From positions 1 to 8,082 of the forward strand of contig JAPLCY010000049.1 in assembly GCA_026391995.1 (NCBI GenBank): DNA of 8,082 nt, read 5' to 3'. The position numbers and the translations under genes were made by a program. Positions 5,809-8,082 of this stretch are shown piece by piece. Source of the stretch: Candidatus Auribacterota bacterium (GTDB taxonomy: Bacteria; Auribacterota; Tritonobacteria; UBA1439). The first letter of the stretch is position 1. Each line of letters begins with the position of its first letter. The notes beneath the pieces are model-generated. The model was not told the origin of the DNA, did no database searches, and saw only the letters and a list, made by a program, of their open reading frames with translations.

Positions 5809-8082
5809 ATGAGTCGATTTAAGAGCAGTGCCGCAGTGCTGGTAAACATTCTCCTTCCGATTGCCGTATCGGCGCAGCCTGATGGAGCAGTACAGGTTCC
5901 CGCGCAGCAAGTTCCGTTGATCTGGCTCATCGCGCCGCTCGCGTCAGTCGCGGCGCTCGTCACCGCGTGGTTTTTCTATCATTCAATGATCAAGGCCTCA
6001 GAGGGGACCGACCGGATGAAGGAGATCGCCTCGTATGTCCGCTCGGGCGCCCGGGCGTACCTGCGGCAGCAATACAAGGTGGTGTTCTGGTGCTTCATCG
6101 TCGCGAGCATGTTCTTTGCCTTCCTCGCCTTTGGCCTGAATGTCCAATCTAAGTGGGTGCCGTTCGCGTTCCTGACGGGCGGTTTCTTCTCCGGATTCTG
6201 CGGTTTTATCGGCATGAAGACGGCGACCTACGCGAGCGCCCGCACGGCCCACGCCGCTCGCACCTCGCTCAACAGCGCCCTTCAGATCGCGTTCAGGAGC
6301 GGCGCGGTCATGGGGCTCGTCTGCGTCGGGCTCGGCCTCTTCGACATCTGCATATGGTTCTACGTGCTCAACAATATCGTGAAGCTCGGCCTCGTTGAGA
6401 CGACGGTCACGATCCTCTGCTTCGGCATGGGGGCGAGCACGCAGGCCCTCTTCGCCCGCGTCGGCGGGGGGATCTTCACGAAGGCGGCCGACGTCGGCGC
6501 CGACCTGGTCGGCAAGATCGAGGCGGGCCTTCCCGAGGACGACCCGCGCAACCCCGCGGCGATCGCCGACAACGTGGGCGACAACGTGGGCGACGTGGCG
6601 GGCATGGGCGCCGACCTCTACGAATCGTACTGCGGCTCGATCCTCGCCACGACTGCCCTCGGCGTGGCCTCCTTCATGGCCGAGCCCGGGCTCATCCTCA
6701 ACTCGATTGTGCTCCCGATGGTCATTGCGGGCGTCGGCACTCTCCTTTCAATCGCGGGGATCTTCGTGGTGCGGAGCGGCGAAAAGGCCACGCAGAAGGA
6801 GCTGCTCAAGGCGCTCGCGCGCGGCGTCAACCTGAGCACGATCGGGATCACGGTCCTTTCGTTCTTCCTTGTCTGGGGGCTCCTCGGCAAGGCGCATCTG
6901 GGCCTCTGGGGATCGATCCTCGCCGGGCTCTTCGCCGGGTGGATCATCGGCAAGGCGACCGAGTATTACACCTCGCAGGATTACTCGCCGACGCAGGAGG
7001 TCGCCTCCCAGTCGCTCACGGGACCCGCGACCGTCATCATCGAAGGCATTTCGGTGGGGATGCTCTCCACGTGGCCGGGGGTGATCACCATCGGCATTGC
7101 CACGATCTGCGCCTACGGCTTCGCCGGCGGCTTCACGAGCCCCGAGATGGGGCTCTACGGCGTGGGGCTCGCCGCCGTCGGGATGCTCTCGACCCTCGGC
7201 ATCACGCTCGCCACGGACGCCTACGGCCCGATCGCCGACAACGCGGGCGGGAACGCCGAGATGAGCGGCCTGGAGCCGTTCGTGCGCGAACGGACCGACG
7301 CGCTTGATTCGCTCGGCAACACGACCGCCGCGACCGGCAAGGGGTATGCGATCGGTTCCGCCGCATTGACGGCCCTCGCGCTCCTCGCCGCCTATGTCGA
7401 GGAGATCCGCATGGGGCTCGTCCGCATGGCCTCGCACAGCGCCGACCAGCTCGTGCGCATCGGCGATAAAACGTTCGACATCGCCGCCATCCAAAAAGCG
7501 AACCTGGCGTTCTTCATGGATAAGTACAATGTCACCTTGGTGAACCCGAAGGTGCTCGTCGGGATGTTCCTCGGCAGCATGATGGCGTTCGTGTTCTGCG
7601 CCCTCTCGATGAAGGCGGTTGGACGCGCCGCGCGCCGCATGGTCGAGGAAGTGCGCCGGCAGTTCAGGGAGATCAAGGGGATCATGGAGGGGAAGGCGAC
7701 GCCCGACTATGCCGCCTGTGTCGCCATCTCCACGAAAGGCGCGCAGCACGAAATGATGCTCCCGTCGCTTGGCGCGATCATCGTCCCAATCCTGGTGGGG
7801 CTCATCCTGGGTGTCGCGGGCGTCATGGGATTCCTCACCGGGGCCACGGCGACCGGGTTCGTTCTGGCGATCATGCTCGCCAATTCGGGCGGCGCCTGGG
7901 ACAACGCCAAGAAGTATATCGAGCAGGGGCACCACGGCGGCAAGGGTTCGGCGGCGCACAAGGCCGGTGTGGTCGGCGACACCGTCGGCGATCCGTTCAA
8001 GGACACGGCGGGCCCTTCGCTCAATATCCTGATCAAGCTTATGAGCATGGTGAGCGTGGTGGTGGCGGGGCTTGTGGTCAAA
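5809..8082 (+). CDS. hppA: Membrane-bound ion-pumping pyrophosphatase, K+-dependent type, partial (runs off right edge)
   Basis: The enzyme couples hydrolysis of cytoplasmic pyrophosphate to H+ and/or Na+ export. The visible 758 residues contain the full set of catalytic motifs: DVGADLVGK (228-236), DNVGDNVGD (254-262), ATDAYGPIADNAGGNAE (468-484) and KAGVVGDTVGDPFKD (718-732). About sixteen hydrophobic helices connect them. Alanine at 507 and glycine at 510 in GNTTAATGKG are the K+-dependent signature; K+-independent pumps have Lys and Thr there. E272 in ADLYESY sits where Na+-pumping members carry their gate glutamate, so Na+ transport is plausible but not proven. Residues 1-22 look like a signal peptide (possible cleavage after VSA at 20-22), followed by a polar linker and the first core helix near 37-57. 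The C-terminal LIKLMSMVSVVVAGLVVK shows the end is close. No stop codon is inside the window. Confidence 0.96.
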   Translation, partial: MSRFKSSAAVLVNILLPIAVSAQPDGAVQVPAQQVPLIWLIAPLASVAALVTAWFFYHSMIKASEGTDRMKEIASYVRSGARAYLRQQYKVVFWCFIVASMFFAFLAFGLNVQSKWVPFAFLTGGFFSGFCGFIGMKTATYASARTAHAARTSLNSALQIAFRSGAVMGLVCVGLGLFDICIWFYVLNNIVKLGLVETTVTILCFGMGASTQALFARVGGGIFTKAADVGADLVGKIEAGLPEDDPRNPAAIADNVGDNVGDVAGMGADLYESYCGSILATTALGVASFMAEPGLILNSIVLPMVIAGVGTLLSIAGIFVVRSGEKATQKELLKALARGVNLSTIGITVLSFFLVWGLLGKAHLGLWGSILAGLFAGWIIGKATEYYTSQDYSPTQEVASQSLTGPATVIIEGISVGMLSTWPGVITIGIATICAYGFAGGFTSPEMGLYGVGLAAVGMLSTLGITLATDAYGPIADNAGGNAEMSGLEPFVRERTDALDSLGNTTAATGKGYAIGSAALTALALLAAYVEEIRMGLVRMASHSADQLVRIGDKTFDIAAIQKANLAFFMDKYNVTLVNPKVLVGMFLGSMMAFVFCALSMKAVGRAARRMVEEVRRQFREIKGIMEGKATPDYAACVAISTKGAQHEMMLPSLGAIIVPILVGLILGVAGVMGFLTGATATGFVLAIMLANSGGAWDNAKKYIEQGHHGGKGSAAHKAGVVGDTVGDPFKDTAGPSLNILIKLMSMVSVVVAGLVVK

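Noticed and set aside
6748..7959. Long minus-strand open frame (403 codons) opposite the pyrophosphatase
   Set aside because: Its product is an Arg/His/Asp/Gly-rich chain without family motifs, lying antisense to a gene with all catalytic motifs; such shadows are common in GC-rich DNA.

Overview
This GC-rich bacterial window carries five genes that can be read with confidence and the beginning of a sixth on the opposite strand. Nothing in it fixes the taxon. The high GC content, the stand-alone MetH reactivation protein, the potassium-type membrane pyrophosphatase and the REP-like palindrome fit a deep-branching, probably uncultivated bacterium, and a PVC/Omnitrophota-type lineage is only a guess. 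The window looks mostly like housekeeping sequence; I see no defence, secondary-metabolite or phage module.

Layout. At 1-338 a minus-strand gene runs off the left edge. It encodes one N-terminal membrane segment followed by a long Pro/Ala/Ser-rich tail. A well-formed minus-strand intrinsic terminator (372-402) sits only 34 bases upstream of its start. Positions 403-834 hold no convincing gene. They contain a near-perfect 27-bp inverted repeat (core 468-553) that resembles a REP/MITE element, and a degenerate tandem repeat with hairpins (766-834) that runs straight into the next start codon.

A plus-strand cluster follows: an NAD-dependent nucleotide-sugar epimerase (835-1785), undecaprenyl-diphosphatase UppP (1799-2566), a stand-alone methionine synthase reactivation-domain protein (2548-3201, overlapping uppP) and a three-module cobalamin-dependent methionine synthase (3275-5701). 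The epimerase and UppP both serve cell-envelope polymer synthesis, through sugar precursors and the recycling of the lipid carrier. The next two proteins together make up a split MetH: the large protein has the homocysteine, folate and B12 modules but ends after B12, and the small protein upstream supplies the missing AdoMet-dependent reactivation module.

A probable terminator after metH is followed at once by a strong sigma-70-type promoter (perfect TTGACA) and a perfect AGGAGG ribosome-binding site. These drive a membrane-bound pyrophosphatase (5809 to the right edge, 758 codons visible, probably only a few residues short of complete). Its sequence motifs point to the K+-dependent class, perhaps with Na+ transport.
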